Below, piece after piece: positions 63,378-64,000 of a stretch of DNA of 64,000 bases. Every line of letters starts with the position of its first letter. Position 1 is the stretch's first letter. Under the pieces are notes generated by a model, which ran no database searches, was not told the origin of the DNA, and saw only the letters and a list, made by a program, of their open reading frames with translations. The translations under genes were made by a program, and so were the position numbers. Source of the stretch: Desulfopila_A sp964446655 (GTDB lineage Bacteria; Desulfobacterota; Desulfobulbia; Desulfobulbales; Desulfocapsaceae); the NCBI GenBank assembly GCA_964446655.1, contig CAYUPL010000010.1, positions 19,448 through 83,447 of the forward strand. The letters are read 5' to 3'.

Positions 63378-63637
63378 TAGATGCCTAACTTTTTGAACAT
63401 ATCGTCGGCATCATTGCAAATGATCAGGTCACGTCCGGTATCCGTATCGGAAAACGTCTTGCGAGTGACCTCGTTAGGAATGGCTACGTCAAAAGGCAGC
63501 CCTTTTTTTAATTCGACCTGCTTATAGAACAGGGTAATCGCTTGGGTTGTAGTCAGCCCAAGCTGCTGAAAAATTTGCTCAGCTTTGCCCTTTAAATCGG
63601 GTTCAATTCTGGCTCTGATGGTGGATGATTTACCCAT
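63377..63637 (-). CDS. RelB/DinJ family antitoxin
   Basis: The 86-residue protein has the DinJ ribbon-helix-helix start (STIRARIEPDLKGKAEQIFQ, then QLGLTTTQAITLFYKQV) and PFDVAIPN. The tail is acidic and should wrap the toxin. It is upstream of the YafQ-type toxin, the usual dinJ-yafQ order, and should repress its own promoter. Confidence 0.9.
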   Translation of the reverse strand: MGKSSTIRARIEPDLKGKAEQIFQQLGLTTTQAITLFYKQVELKKGLPFDVAIPNEVTRKTFSDTDTGRDLIICNDADDMFKKLGI

Positions 63638-64000
63638 GATCTGTCTCCATTTGAGTTTCTATAAATGTAGCTCAAATGGGGTACGCTGTCAAGATTTGCA
63701 CAAAAAATCGGTTAATTTTCCAACGCCACAAATCACCGACAGCGAAAAGCAGAGCAGCAAGGGACGAGCGGCGTTTTTGCTGTCCGAGTGCATTTGCATT
63801 GTTATATATATTCTCTCTTATGGCACCGATGTGTGATATGCCATATTTGCCCAGGTAAATAGTGCCTCTTGGCTCCTGCCATAATCTGTCTTATGCCGAG
63901 TAGTTCAATATCTGCGTTTTTTCCCCTAAAAATCGCAATATTAACCCTAAAGATGGTCGTCAATCAAGAGGTAATGCCAGTAAAACAGGAACTTACCGTG
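63638..64000. other. Region beyond the dinJ-like gene
   Basis: No gene is supported in this last stretch. Short forward frames at about 63676-63858 have no family features or ribosome binding sites. The promoter of the toxin-antitoxin pair should lie at its left end. Confidence 0.45.

Noticed and set aside
62000..63700. Integron cassette array
   Set aside because: The small accessory genes suggested cassettes, but no attC-like core sites (GTTRRRY with matching inverse core) were found between them.
1..64000. CRISPR arrays, rRNA or tRNA genes
   Set aside because: No regularly spaced repeats, rRNA segments or convincing cloverleaf were recognised on either strand; a tRNA search program would be needed to exclude tRNAs fully.

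Overview
The window looks like the chromosome of a deltaproteobacterium-type anaerobe, most likely a member of Desulfobulbales. The clues are futalosine-pathway menaquinone genes (mqnB, mqnD), a RemA/DUF370 protein between yicC and gmk, a helix-turn-helix protein with a two-CW cysteine tail, an AmmeMemoRadiSam radical SAM enzyme, and a NosL-type protein with no nosZ. This placement is inferred from gene content; no rRNA gene is present and I recognise no tRNA.

Layout. 0.1-2.8 kb: yicC-remA-gmk-rlmB, a nucleic-acid housekeeping operon. 2.8-7.8 kb, reverse strand: murI-lolA-B12 radical SAM-S1 protein-NusG paralog, nearly all overlapping. 8-14.5 kb: fmdB, queA, mqnB-mqnD-mobBA fusion, a membrane protein and two CBS proteins. 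15-22.1 kb: a complete dipeptide ABC operon (SBP, two permeases, two ATPases), with a terminator-like hairpin after the SBP gene and an unusual flavoprotein at its end.

22.5-29.1 kb is a low-density gene graveyard. It holds a LysR gene missing its middle, a fragment of a sulfite-oxidase-type Mo-co dimerisation domain with an in-frame stop, a headless ABC ATPase, the tail of a citrate synthase, one dispersed repeat family in three copies (two flanking a toxin-antitoxin pair as direct repeats) and a palindromic MITE-like element in one full and one half copy. Intact genes among them are hinT, a CHAD protein, the toxin-antitoxin pair and a divergent thyA. Further remnants lie at 49.7 kb (Cache domain), 52.4 kb (HAD hydrolase start) and 61.8 kb (REP-type transposase joined to RhuM).

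29.1-41.2 kb: asd, a regulator, a five-gene NosL/ABC-exporter cluster, gdhA, bpt, a small protein, amrS, a thioredoxin-like protein and a DEAD-box helicase. cspA and an RRM protein follow to 42.3 kb as a cold-response neighbourhood. 42.6-49 kb: a same-strand cluster of an LpxH-like phosphoesterase, a glycosyltransferase, a 782-residue protein I do not recognise, a phosphatidylserine-decarboxylase homologue and an Lgt-like membrane protein. This is the best candidate for an undescribed (lipid or envelope) pathway. 49-58 kb: a periplasmic protein, radical SAM, EEP-fold and PHP-fold proteins, and a complete polyamine ABC operon. 58-64 kb: a DMT exporter, a PAS-GGDEF diguanylate cyclase, a small membrane ORF coupled to a GST, a shikimate-kinase-like protein and a YafQ-DinJ type toxin-antitoxin module.
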